From the NCBI RefSeq assembly GCF_028867935.1, contig NZ_JAPQNS010000016.1, positions 62,001 through 126,000 on the forward strand: DNA of 64,000 nucleotides. The letters run 5' to 3'. This DNA comes from Flavobacterium sp. SUN052 (GTDB lineage Bacteria > Bacteroidota > Bacteroidia > Flavobacteriales > Flavobacteriaceae). Positions 54,582 through 62,762 of the stretch are shown here, in pieces (position 1 is the stretch's first letter; each line of letters begins with the position of its first letter). The notes beneath the pieces were generated by a model, which searched no databases, was not told the DNA's origin, and worked only from the letters and a program-made list of their open reading frames with translations. A program made the translations under genes and the position numbers.

Positions 54582-56198
54582 ATGATAAGATTCTTGATGT
54601 TGTTCTGTTTACTGCTGGCTCTCGTACCAGCCGCTCTTGCCCAGATGGGCTTCAACGCGCCCGTTGGCGTGAAACCTGCCACCGACTTTGAGTTTTACGC
54701 CCGCGATGGGTTTCTGGTTCAGCAGAAATACCAGTACGCGAAAGGCACCCCGGAGAGTAGCCTCAACACCATGAGTTGCGTCCCTAATTCGCAAACCCTG
54801 ACAGCCACAGCCGGTATTTTGAAAGACCCATCGGGCGATGCCAGCTATACGGCGGGTATCAGTTACTCCTGCACCCAGACCATTTCGGTACCCACTTCGC
54901 TTACAGCAGAAGTAGTCGGTATTGAACTGACTTTTGATGATTTCGACATAACTCCCTTCGATTTTGGGCCCCCTACAGATTATGTCCGGTTGCTCAACCA
55001 GGATAATAAGGAAATGTACTCGCTCGCCGGCCGACAGATTCCAGAACGCCATATTCTGTCGGGTAATACAATTCGTATTCAGTTTATTACGAATAATGAT
55101 AACACTATTGGGCGGGGGTTTGTGCTTCGCTGGCGGGCTTTAGTGCGTGACGATTCCGATGTTCTGCCTAACCAATCTGCTGGTTTGGGGCCTGTCGACT
55201 TTGGGAAAACCATGAAGTTCGATACTTATTGGGGGGCGTTTAGTGCCGGGTTCGACAACCAGAATACTGGATATTACTCAACAGCTTTGGGTAGTGGAAA
55301 TGCCATTGGGTATAACGCCAATAACAGTTTAGCAGCGGGTAAGAATAATACGATCAAACGGAGTACCGACAATGTAATGGCTCTGGGAGAAGGGAATTAC
55401 GCAGCCATTGAAGTACAAAACTCGGTTGCACTGGGTACCAAAAACGTGATTTTGGGGAGTTACGGTACGGCTATTGGTGAGCAGAACACGATCAACGGCG
55501 GTGTTTATGGGTATATCCCAATCAACTCAGTTGCCATTGGCAAGCAAAACACAACGGAGGGTGTAGGTGCCATTGCGATCGGATACCTGAACAACGCAAC
55601 GGGCAACTATTCCACCGCTATGGGGCACCGCATGAACACCAATGGGCAGGCCGGAGCCTTTATGATTGGCGATACCGACCCATTGGGAAAAGGCACTACC
55701 AATGCGGGAAGCCCCGATCAGTTTGTGGCCCGCTTCCGCAACGGCTATTATTTTATGACCTCCGGGAATACGCCTGTCACCGGGGTCTATGTTGGGGCGG
55801 GCGGCACGTCCTGGGCTACCATCTCCGATTCGAGCCGCAAAGAACGGTTCCTGCCCATCGATGGGCCAGACTTGCTGCGCAAAATCAGCGGTATGAAGCT
55901 GACGACCTGGAACTACAAAGGCCAACGCGATCGACGGCACTACGGGCCGATGGCGCAGGAGTTTTTCAGCCTGTTTGGCCACGATGCGCTGGGATCAATT
56001 GGGTGCGATACACTGATCACGACCCAAGATATAGAGGGCCTCACCCTCTCGGCAGTACAAGCGCTGGTGAAGGAAAATGAGCGGTTGCGTGCTGAGACGC
56101 AAAATCTTGCGTCTCTACTATCCCAAAATGATGCCCGGCTTCGTTTGCTTGAACAGGCAATACTTGGCCGCAAACGGGTCACGGCTCGGCGGAGATAG
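54582..56198 (+). CDS. Secreted fibre-like protein with YadA-type head repeats and S74 chaperone domain, copy 2
   Basis: A 538-residue paralogue of the preceding gene, 13 bp downstream; the ATG at 54582 gives MIRFLMLFCLLLALVPAALA. The N-domain (about 20-210) is diverged, the head repeats (YYSTALGSGNAIGYN, NSLAAGKNNTI, NSVALGTKNVILGS, TAIGEQNTINGG, NSVAIGKQNTTEG, YSTAMGHRMNTNG) are more varied, and the S74 domain is almost identical to copy 1 over roughly 100 residues (TSWATISDSSRKERFLPIDGPDLLRKISGMKLTTWNYKGQRDRRHYGPMAQEFF). Its terminal coiled coil reads [23 protein letters not shown], in which ETQNLASL comes from a mobile palindromic repeat. Presumably a trimeric fibre like copy 1. Confidence 0.88.
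   Translation: MIRFLMLFCLLLALVPAALAQMGFNAPVGVKPATDFEFYARDGFLVQQKYQYAKGTPESSLNTMSCVPNSQTLTATAGILKDPSGDASYTAGISYSCTQTISVPTSLTAEVVGIELTFDDFDITPFDFGPPTDYVRLLNQDNKEMYSLAGRQIPERHILSGNTIRIQFITNNDNTIGRGFVLRWRALVRDDSDVLPNQSAGLGPVDFGKTMKFDTYWGAFSAGFDNQNTGYYSTALGSGNAIGYNANNSLAAGKNNTIKRSTDNVMALGEGNYAAIEVQNSVALGTKNVILGSYGTAIGEQNTINGGVYGYIPINSVAIGKQNTTEGVGAIAIGYLNNATGNYSTAMGHRMNTNGQAGAFMIGDTDPLGKGTTNAGSPDQFVARFRNGYYFMTSGNTPVTGVYVGAGGTSWATISDSSRKERFLPIDGPDLLRKISGMKLTTWNYKGQRDRRHYGPMAQEFFSLFGHDALGSIGCDTLITTQDIEGLTLSAVQALVKENERLRAETQNLASLLSQNDARLRLLEQAILGRKRVTARRR
56094..56119 (+). repeat. GAGACGC palindromic repeat inside a coding sequence
   Basis: A 26-bp segment identical to 49185-49210. Its core has a perfect 9-bp stem. 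It is read in frame as ETQNLASL in the C-terminal coiled coil of the second S74 protein; the first paralogue has an unrelated sequence (ELAAVKQDN) there. Confidence 0.88.
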
Positions 56199-56208
56199 CG
56201 TATAGCCT

Positions 56209-56955
56209 CTACACTTCGTATCCGTATTTACTCAGAATAGGCCGCCAGAAATCGAGGTCATATACGTGCCAGGCATGGCAACCCATTGGGAGTCGGCCGG
56301 CGTTGAGCGTGAGGCTACGGTTGGGTTCAAGCTCGATGGCAAAGTCGATAGCTTCTTCGGGGCCAGGCATCCGCATGAGCCAGCGGTACGGAATCAGGCG
56401 TGGGTAATGGAGCGAAAAGAAGCCGTCTTCGTTACCCGGCCACTTTTTGTTAAATGTATGGTAAACCTGCAACAGCCGCCGACACGCTTTTACCCGTCGT
56501 AGCGACAAACCGCCATTGAGCAGTGGTTGCTGAAAAAAGCCCGATACAATTTCGCGAAGGGTTTTACTGTGGTCGCGTTTGGGGCGCACATCGCTGAACT
56601 GGGGGGCACCTACATAATCATACCCCCGGCGGCACCACTCCATGAGCGAATCCCGCATGACGAAAGCATCCAGCTGATACACCAAAATGTAATCGTAAGC
56701 CAAAAAACGATCGTAGAATGATTCTGAGCACAGTAACTCGTTGTAGCCCCGAATACTACGAAAAAACGACTGATTAAACGACTCAAATTGTAGCGTTGGG
56801 TATTCGGTGAGCCAATCGGATAGGTCTAGGGTGTCGGGCTTCACAATCACTAAGGGATGACGCCCCAAAATGCTGACGCATTGCCGGAGCGAGATCTGCT
56901 CATATGGATTGAGATCTTTCTGATAAACTGGAATTACAACAGCTGCGGTAGGCAT
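56209..56955 (-). CDS. DUF5672 glycosyltransferase-like protein
   Basis: I start at the ATG at 56955, giving MPTAAVVIPVYQKDLNPYEQISLRQCVSILGRHPLVIVKPDTLDLSDW; the longer reading from 57063 adds 36 residues that overlap the upstream gene. The protein matches DUF5672 as I remember it: FNQSFFRSIRGYNELLCSESFYDRFLAYDYILVYQLDAFVM, then GYDYVGAPQF, GGLSLRRVKACRRLL, NEDGFFSLHYPRL and GCHAWHVYDLDFWRPIL. The YQLDAF stretch corresponds to the DxD-like metal site of a GT-A fold. It follows a GT2 gene by 71 bp on the same strand and converges on the S74 genes, so it may decorate surface glycans. Confidence 0.85.
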   Translation of the reverse strand: MPTAAVVIPVYQKDLNPYEQISLRQCVSILGRHPLVIVKPDTLDLSDWLTEYPTLQFESFNQSFFRSIRGYNELLCSESFYDRFLAYDYILVYQLDAFVMRDSLMEWCRRGYDYVGAPQFSDVRPKRDHSKTLREIVSGFFQQPLLNGGLSLRRVKACRRLLQVYHTFNKKWPGNEDGFFSLHYPRLIPYRWLMRMPGPEEAIDFAIELEPNRSLTLNAGRLPMGCHAWHVYDLDFWRPILSKYGYEV

Positions 56956-57026
56956 AATACTGAACTTTGGATACTTTATTTTAGAGGCTGGGCGGCTAGG
57001 GCGCCCAGCACTTGTTGACGTAACTA

Positions 57027-58025
57027 TTAAGGCTCCAATAAGTCGCCGAGGGCGGTTTTCCACCAGTGCCCCGGAAATAACTGGTAATTCCCTTTGACTA
57101 ATTCGCCAGCTACCAATGGAAGCCGGAAAACCCGAATCGATGGCAGACGAATACGCCAGGCAAGGTGATTGGCCATCCGATGCAAACGAGTTAACCGCTG
57201 CGGGTTAATATCGGTGCGGCTATCGAGCAATTCGCGAACTTGCCGGAATCGGGTAGCTGTCTGCAAAATTGGGGCCATTCGTTCGTCGCGGCTCCGGCTA
57301 AGGCGATCCTTCATTGTCACCTTGGCACGCGACGCTTTGAAGCCCACCTGTTGACTGCTGTGCTGACGGTAAAGAACCAGTGGTTCATCGATGAAACCAA
57401 TGGTACCTTTTAGGGCCAGTATGAGCGAAATCCAGGCATCATGAATCAGATACTGAACGTGCGTTGGAAACGGCATGAGCGATGATAAAGCCGAACGGCG
57501 AATGGCCATTGTTGCGCCCGTGACGATATAACCACTAAACAGTAGCTCATGGCCAAAACCCTCTCGCCATTTCTGTTGGCTCTCGGGGCCAAATTGCACG
57601 AGTTCCCAAATGCGTTGACCCAGGGGTTTTGAGTTTTCATCAATCAGGTCGGCGTTGCAGAAAACAGCCTCCATCGCCGGATTGTTTGCCAGCCAGGACG
57701 CCGTTTGCGCCAGCCGGTCATCACGCCATGCATCGTCTTGATCGGATAATACAATAACGTCGCCGGTGCATAAGCTCATCGCCTTTTCGAAACTTTTGGT
57801 AGATCCTAAATTGCTGGTGTTTTGATGAATGTGGACGGTGAACGGCACTGAGGTAGACCATTGGCGGACTAATGCAACAGAGCCATCCGACGAGCCATCG
57901 TCCACAACGACCATCTCGTTGGGCAATACCGTTTGGTTCACAATACTGGCCAACTGTTCGGGAAGATACCGCTCGCCGTTGTATGTACAAAGGGCAACGG
58001 AGAGGGTTAAAGTAGCGGCACTCAA
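57027..58025 (-). CDS. Glycosyltransferase family 2
   Basis: A 332-residue GT-A glycosyltransferase: LSVALCTYNGERYLPEQLASIVNQTVLPNEMVVVDDGSSDGSV at the N-terminus (nucleotide-sugar binding), SLCTGDVIVLSDQDDAW with the DQD metal-binding motif, and HDAWISLILALKGTIGFIDEPLVLYRQHSSQQVG in the acceptor half, the typical layout of rhamnosyl-type GT2 enzymes. No membrane segment. It precedes the DUF5672 gene on the same strand, probably as one operon for cell-surface polysaccharide or glycoprotein glycan. Confidence 0.95.
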   Translation of the reverse strand: MSAATLTLSVALCTYNGERYLPEQLASIVNQTVLPNEMVVVDDGSSDGSVALVRQWSTSVPFTVHIHQNTSNLGSTKSFEKAMSLCTGDVIVLSDQDDAWRDDRLAQTASWLANNPAMEAVFCNADLIDENSKPLGQRIWELVQFGPESQQKWREGFGHELLFSGYIVTGATMAIRRSALSSLMPFPTHVQYLIHDAWISLILALKGTIGFIDEPLVLYRQHSSQQVGFKASRAKVTMKDRLSRSRDERMAPILQTATRFRQVRELLDSRTDINPQRLTRLHRMANHLAWRIRLPSIRVFRLPLVAGELVKGNYQLFPGHWWKTALGDLLEP

Positions 58026-58265
58026 CGTAACAAATGGGTCGGTTTAACAAACCCCAGACAAACTGCCGGAGCAAAATAATTAGTAAAAGTAGGTAGAACA
58101 GAGAGACATAAAAAAACTCCTACGGACTTCTTCGTGAGCGGGAAAAGGTCAGGGCACCTAAAGTGCGTCGGTCCTAAACGTTTTTACCCCAAACACCGAA
58201 TTAAATCAATAGACTTTGCGTTCTATATATTCTTGCACGTATCAACCAATCCCCTTCTTTTGTAC

Positions 58266-58955
58266 ATGAAACAAGCACTGATCGGTTTCTTATCATTACT
58301 TAGCTTCACGTCGATTGGCCACGAAAATCGCACTTCGGTCAAAACTGCATTGACAATTACGTCAACAAATTCCAGTAGTAATTACGCTACTGTTTTCGAT
58401 GAACTGAATCTGGAAACAAGAGGGCTGAGCCGGGCTGTGTTTGATCATGCTCTGCGTGGTATGCAAAAAATGATGGATGCGAAACCAGTTCTGTCGATTG
58501 TAGACATGAGCCAGCCATCCAATAAAAAGCGGTTATATGTAATCGACTTGTTGAGCCGGAAACTGCTTTTCAATACCTACGTAGCCCACGGCCGCAATTC
58601 TGGAGTTTTACTTGCTGAGAAGTTTTCTAATATTAACTCGTCGTTTCAGTCGAGCTTAGGTTTTTACCAGACACTCGGCACTTATCAGGGCAAACACGGC
58701 CTTTCATTGCAATTGAAAGGCTTAGAGCGTGGTATTAACGACAATGCTTTTGCACGGGCCATTGTCATGCACGGCGCCGATTATGTTTGTGAAGATATTA
58801 TTCGGAACACGGGACGCTTGGGCCGTAGTCAGGGTTGCCCGGCTGTTTCAAACGCTGAGAGTAAGCCAATAATACAAGCCATCAAAGGTGGCTCCTGCCT
58901 GTTTATATATTCTCCTGATCCAACTTACCTGAAAACGTCAGCGTTTTTGGGATAA
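58266..58955 (+). CDS. Murein L,D-transpeptidase family protein (YkuD_2-like)
   Basis: I choose the ATG at 58266 (MKQALIGFLSLLSFTSIGH), a plausible signal peptide; the ORF can be read 132 bp further up but with no leader. The catalytic part matches the YkuD_2-type family: FDHALRGMQKMMDAKPVLSIVDMSQPSNKKRLYVIDLLSRKLLFNTYVAHGRNSG, FQSSLGFYQTLGTYQGKHGLSLQLKGLERGIND, and HGADYVCEDIIRNTGRLGRSQGCPAVS with the nucleophilic Cys. It acts in the periplasm on peptidoglycan peptides. It converges on a second, different L,D-transpeptidase gene across a long palindrome. Confidence 0.92.
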   Translation: MKQALIGFLSLLSFTSIGHENRTSVKTALTITSTNSSSNYATVFDELNLETRGLSRAVFDHALRGMQKMMDAKPVLSIVDMSQPSNKKRLYVIDLLSRKLLFNTYVAHGRNSGVLLAEKFSNINSSFQSSLGFYQTLGTYQGKHGLSLQLKGLERGINDNAFARAIVMHGADYVCEDIIRNTGRLGRSQGCPAVSNAESKPIIQAIKGGSCLFIYSPDPTYLKTSAFLG

Positions 58956-58964
58956 ATGATAACA

Positions 58965-59054
58965 GAACGCGGATTGAATGGATTAGGCGGATTTACACAG
59001 ATTTTATTTCTAAATAATCTGTGTAAATCCGCCTAATCCATTCAATCCGCGTTC
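58965..59054. repeat. Perfect 39-bp inverted repeat
   Basis: The arms 58965-59003 and 59016-59054 are perfectly complementary over 39 bp around a 12-nt AT-rich loop. It fills the 104-bp gap between two convergent L,D-transpeptidase genes and could act as a bidirectional terminator. Words GAACGCGGATT and ATGGATTA link it to the imperfect copy at 43370-43443. Confidence 0.92.
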
Positions 59055-59059
59055 CAACT

Positions 59060-60259
59060 TTATCGCACAGCCAATCGGTTTTCTAATCCATACACGTCTT
59101 TGTAGTACACTAGCTTCCCTGTTGCATCAATATCCGCTGTATGATAAGTCACGAATACCGGATATGGCTTAGGAAGCTTGAACGATTGAGGTTTCTGATC
59201 AACTAAACAGCGGTCATAAAAGCCCTGATCAAATTTGGGCGTTCCCAACACATAGTTTGCAAATTCCACCGGTTTCTCCAGCCGTACACAGCCGTGACTC
59301 CGCCACCGGTCCTTTGTGACATCGAACAGTTCGCGGGCGTTGGTATCGTGGAAATAGATAGCTTCAGGGCCGTTGAGATTAAATTTAATAAGCCCCAACG
59401 AGTTGTGACAACCAGAGGTTTGGCGGAACCGATAGGGAAAATTATCGGCTGAGAAACTGGCCCAATCAAGCGTAGACGGATCAACAGGCTGGTTCTTGGC
59501 ATTGAGCACTTCCATATTCTGGCTATCCAGAAAGCTCGGATTAGCCTGAACTTTGGGGAGCAATTCTTTTACGCCAATACCCTCCGGTACGTTCCAGTAC
59601 GGATACGCGGTGATGTCAGTCAAAAAGCAATTGAAACGGGGCGTTTGCTTATCGGCTTTTCCCGCTATAACGTCCATTGGCATGGCCCTTCCACCTTTCT
59701 GATCAAACACGATCAGTTTTGCCGCCGGAATATTCACAACAATGAATCGGTCGAAGTCGAAACGATTCAGGTAACGGTAAAAATTGAGCGACTCCCGAAT
59801 CGCTTTGAGTTGGGTAGGGGTGGCCGTTTGCCGGACCAGATCATACTGCTTCACTAACGCTTTGTAAGGAGCAAATGTACTGGCATCGGCTTCCAACGCA
59901 GTTGCTATCGAGTCGCTACGCATTATTTTGCCAGCCCAGGCAGTGTCAACTTCCTCTTTCAAGCCACTAAACGACTGATCGGCTGGTTTGTGACCATAGC
60001 GCAATTCAACCAGAAGTTTCTGCAATTGCTCTTCGGCAGCGGTCTCATTTTCGGGCGATTTAGTAGCGCTCACCGGCAACACATACCGGGCCGTGTCAAT
60101 GCCTAGCGAGTCGGCATACCGGCGGGCGTCGTGAAGCTTTTGCGCCATGCTGATGGGCTCCGGCGCTTTATTGCTGAATTTGTAAAAAAGAAAGGCGGCT
60201 AGAGCAATCAGGATTACCCCACCGGCGATTAAGAGTCCATTTCGTTGAGTCGTTTCCAT
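59060..60259 (-). CDS. L,D-transpeptidase (YkuD, YcbB-like)
   Basis: A 399-residue periplasmic enzyme with a start at the ATG at 60259 (METTQRNGLL); further upstream ATGs are possible. A single N-terminal anchor (LLIAGGVILIALAAFLFYKF) is followed by a helical scaffolding region and then the YkuD catalytic domain: FIVVNIPAAKLIVFDQ, AYPYWNVPEGI, and HDTNARELFDVTKDRWRSHGCVRLEKPVEFANYVLG with catalytic His and the SHGCVR Cys. The substrate-region layout resembles YcbB/LdtD, which makes 3-3 crosslinks or attaches proteins to peptidoglycan. It converges with a YkuD_2-type gene. Confidence 0.93.
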   Translation of the reverse strand: METTQRNGLLIAGGVILIALAAFLFYKFSNKAPEPISMAQKLHDARRYADSLGIDTARYVLPVSATKSPENETAAEEQLQKLLVELRYGHKPADQSFSGLKEEVDTAWAGKIMRSDSIATALEADASTFAPYKALVKQYDLVRQTATPTQLKAIRESLNFYRYLNRFDFDRFIVVNIPAAKLIVFDQKGGRAMPMDVIAGKADKQTPRFNCFLTDITAYPYWNVPEGIGVKELLPKVQANPSFLDSQNMEVLNAKNQPVDPSTLDWASFSADNFPYRFRQTSGCHNSLGLIKFNLNGPEAIYFHDTNARELFDVTKDRWRSHGCVRLEKPVEFANYVLGTPKFDQGFYDRCLVDQKPQSFKLPKPYPVFVTYHTADIDATGKLVYYKDVYGLENRLAVR

Positions 60260-60375
60260 ATACATTGAATGGTAATGTGTATATAACGAACGAAAAGAAC
60301 GGAGAGTTGCGAAAACCGAGGGCGCGGGTCTTTCCAATCGATTCTGTCAGGTAGGTTAACTCCGCGAAAAGATCC

Positions 60376-62742
60376 TCAATAATTAAAATTCCAGCTAACC
60401 GACGGAATTATGGAGCCGAAAACTGACAGCTGATAGCTCCGGGTTGTCGTGTTGAACCGTTGAAAATAGACAGAATAGGCATTGCGCCGGGCATATACAT
60501 TGTAAATAGATAATGACCAACTGGCGTATCGGCGTTGACCTGGCTCCCGGCGACCATCTTTGGTAAACGACATATCTAGTCGGTGATAATTGGGCAAGCG
60601 GTCGGCGTTTCGCTGTGAGAAATCGAACACGGCCACCCCGTTGAGCCGATAGGTACCGTCGGGGTAGGTGGTGGGGCGTCCGCTGGTATAGACGAAATTG
60701 GTGCCGAATGTCCAGTTTCGCTTCCATTTCCACTGACTCGAAATATTCAGGTTATGAGGACGGTCGAAGGTGGCGGGGTATTCGTTACCCCGATTGATCT
60801 GATCAAGAGCATACGTTGTGTTGACCCGCGCCAACGTGCGGGAGTAGGTGTAAGCCAGCAAGCCCGTGAGTAGCCCTTTGGTTTTCTGCATGCTCACCTC
60901 TAGGCCATACGCACGTCCCGAAGCCCTCAGCAAATCGGCATCGAGTGTTGGGTTGAGGAGCAGCGTGGCCCCATTGCGATATTCCACAAGGTTGGTCAGG
61001 CGTTTCTGATACACCTCAACGGAGACTTCGTATTGGTTATTTTTCAGGTTCTGAAATACGCCCACAGCCCACTGATCGGCCAGTTGGGGTGGCACGTTCG
61101 GGTTGGCCAGTTTCCAGAAATCGGCGGGTGAGATGGATGTTGTGTTGGAAATAAGCTGTAGAAACTGCCGGGTGCGGTTGTAGCTCATTTTTAGTGAGGT
61201 GTTTGGCGCCAATTTTGCCCGCAAAATCAGGCGAGGTTCGGCCCCCCCGTAATGGGCTAATGCCTGCCCAGCTCCAAACCGCAACGTGTCGGTGATGCTT
61301 TGTGGGGTGCGCGCTTGCCCTTCGGCGAATTGATACGACACACCCGGCCCTCGATTCGTAAACGACACCCATCGAACACCCGCCTGCACGGTCAGCCATT
61401 GGTTGGGAGTCCACTCATCCGATACATATCCGGCCCATTCGACAGCATGTTCTGTAGGTAGCGTTTGGGGATTAATGTTCGTATCGGAGCCGGTGGGCCG
61501 GATGGCTCCCGGCCCTAGTTGGTATCGCGTAAATCCACCACCCCACTCCAGCCGGTGGCGTTTAGGAGTCCAGATCCAGTCGGTCCGCACGTCCTGCTGT
61601 CTTACATCGGACTGAAACCGATAGGTATTTTGCGGGGTCAGCCCATCCAGATGAAACTGGTAATCGCTGTGGGTAGCCGTTACGTTCAGGTTTAGTTTAT
61701 CGCTCAATCGCTGACTCCAGCGTAGAGTTGCCAATGTACTTTGCCAGCTAAACAGCGTATCCTGGGGAAACTTGAAATTATCGTAGGCATGGTAGGCCGT
61801 GAGGGAAAGCTGACTACCAGCTCCCAATCGGTAGGTTAACCGCCCGTTGAGATCATAAAAAAACGCGCGGTTTTTGCGGGTCGGCTCCGGGAATTGCCGT
61901 AGCAAAATGTTCGGGTAAGCAATACGTCCCCCAGCCGAAAACGTCAGTTTACGGTTGGGGGTAAGAGGCCCGTTGGCCAGTAAACGGCTGGTAAGCAAGC
62001 CAATACCACCCGTAATTTCCACACGTTCGGAGTTGCCGGGTTTGGTGTTGAGCAGCAACAACGACGATAATCGCCCGCCATAATTGGCCGGAATACTGCC
62101 TTTGTAAAGCGTTACGTCCTGAATGGCATCAGCGTTGAGGTTGCTTAGCAAGCCCAGCAAGTGGCTGGTATTGAAAATAGGTGCTCCATCGAGCAACACC
62201 AGGTTTTGGTCGGCCGCTCCCCCGCGGACGTTGAACCCGGCGGCTCCCTCGCCCGCTGACGTGATGCCGGGTTGTAGGAAGAGAGCTTTCAATACATCGA
62301 CCTCTCCAAACACAACCGGAATATTTTTCAGTGTTTTCATGTCCAGCCGCACCACACTCATCTGAGCCGCCGACACGTTGGCATCGGGCGCACGACCCGT
62401 AATAGTCACTTCGTCGATTTGTCGGATATCGATTTTCAGGTCAACATTTTCGATGGTTTCGTCCTGCTCGATACTCACCTCCCGAACGCGGGGATTATAG
62501 CCAACCGATGTGTAGCCGATACTGAAAAAGCCAGCGGTCAGCAGTAACTGATACCGACCCAGCGAGTCGGTGCGGGTGCCCAACCGGCCCTGCCCCCGCC
62601 GAACTGCCACCGATGCTCCAGCAATGGGCTTGCCCGTGATAGCATCCGTAACCACGCCCCGCAACCGGTAGCGCGCCTGTGCATGGACTGAGTCCGTTAG
62701 GCCACCGATAATCAGCAGGATTAAAAGTAAAATGCGTTGCAT
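60376..62742 (-). CDS. TonB-dependent receptor
   Basis: A 788-residue outer-membrane receptor. Signal peptide MQRILLLILLIIGGLTDSVHA; carboxypeptidase-like beta domain (YRLRGVVTDAITGKPIAGASVAVRRGQGRLGTRTDSLGRYQLLLTAG); plug (MKTLKNIPVVFGEVDVLKALFLQPGITSAGEGAAGFNVRGGAADQNLVLLDGAPIFNTSHLLGLLSNLNADAIQDVTLYKGSIPANYGGRLSSLLLL); C-terminal barrel ending in an aromatic strand (IPSVSWNFNY). It follows the DUF4249 lipoprotein gene by 20 bp and a kelch-like gene beyond it, a common Cytophagales operon in which the two accessory proteins probably act with the receptor. Substrate unknown. Confidence 0.94.
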   Translation of the reverse strand: MQRILLLILLIIGGLTDSVHAQARYRLRGVVTDAITGKPIAGASVAVRRGQGRLGTRTDSLGRYQLLLTAGFFSIGYTSVGYNPRVREVSIEQDETIENVDLKIDIRQIDEVTITGRAPDANVSAAQMSVVRLDMKTLKNIPVVFGEVDVLKALFLQPGITSAGEGAAGFNVRGGAADQNLVLLDGAPIFNTSHLLGLLSNLNADAIQDVTLYKGSIPANYGGRLSSLLLLNTKPGNSERVEITGGIGLLTSRLLANGPLTPNRKLTFSAGGRIAYPNILLRQFPEPTRKNRAFFYDLNGRLTYRLGAGSQLSLTAYHAYDNFKFPQDTLFSWQSTLATLRWSQRLSDKLNLNVTATHSDYQFHLDGLTPQNTYRFQSDVRQQDVRTDWIWTPKRHRLEWGGGFTRYQLGPGAIRPTGSDTNINPQTLPTEHAVEWAGYVSDEWTPNQWLTVQAGVRWVSFTNRGPGVSYQFAEGQARTPQSITDTLRFGAGQALAHYGGAEPRLILRAKLAPNTSLKMSYNRTRQFLQLISNTTSISPADFWKLANPNVPPQLADQWAVGVFQNLKNNQYEVSVEVYQKRLTNLVEYRNGATLLLNPTLDADLLRASGRAYGLEVSMQKTKGLLTGLLAYTYSRTLARVNTTYALDQINRGNEYPATFDRPHNLNISSQWKWKRNWTFGTNFVYTSGRPTTYPDGTYRLNGVAVFDFSQRNADRLPNYHRLDMSFTKDGRREPGQRRYASWSLSIYNVYARRNAYSVYFQRFNTTTRSYQLSVFGSIIPSVSWNFNY

Positions 62743-62762
62743 AACTACAAGGCGTTGAGTGA

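Noticed and set aside
53102..56198. Prophage tail-fibre genes
   Set aside because: S74 domains occur in phage fibres, but both proteins have signal peptides and no other phage gene is nearby; they look like secreted bacterial fibres.
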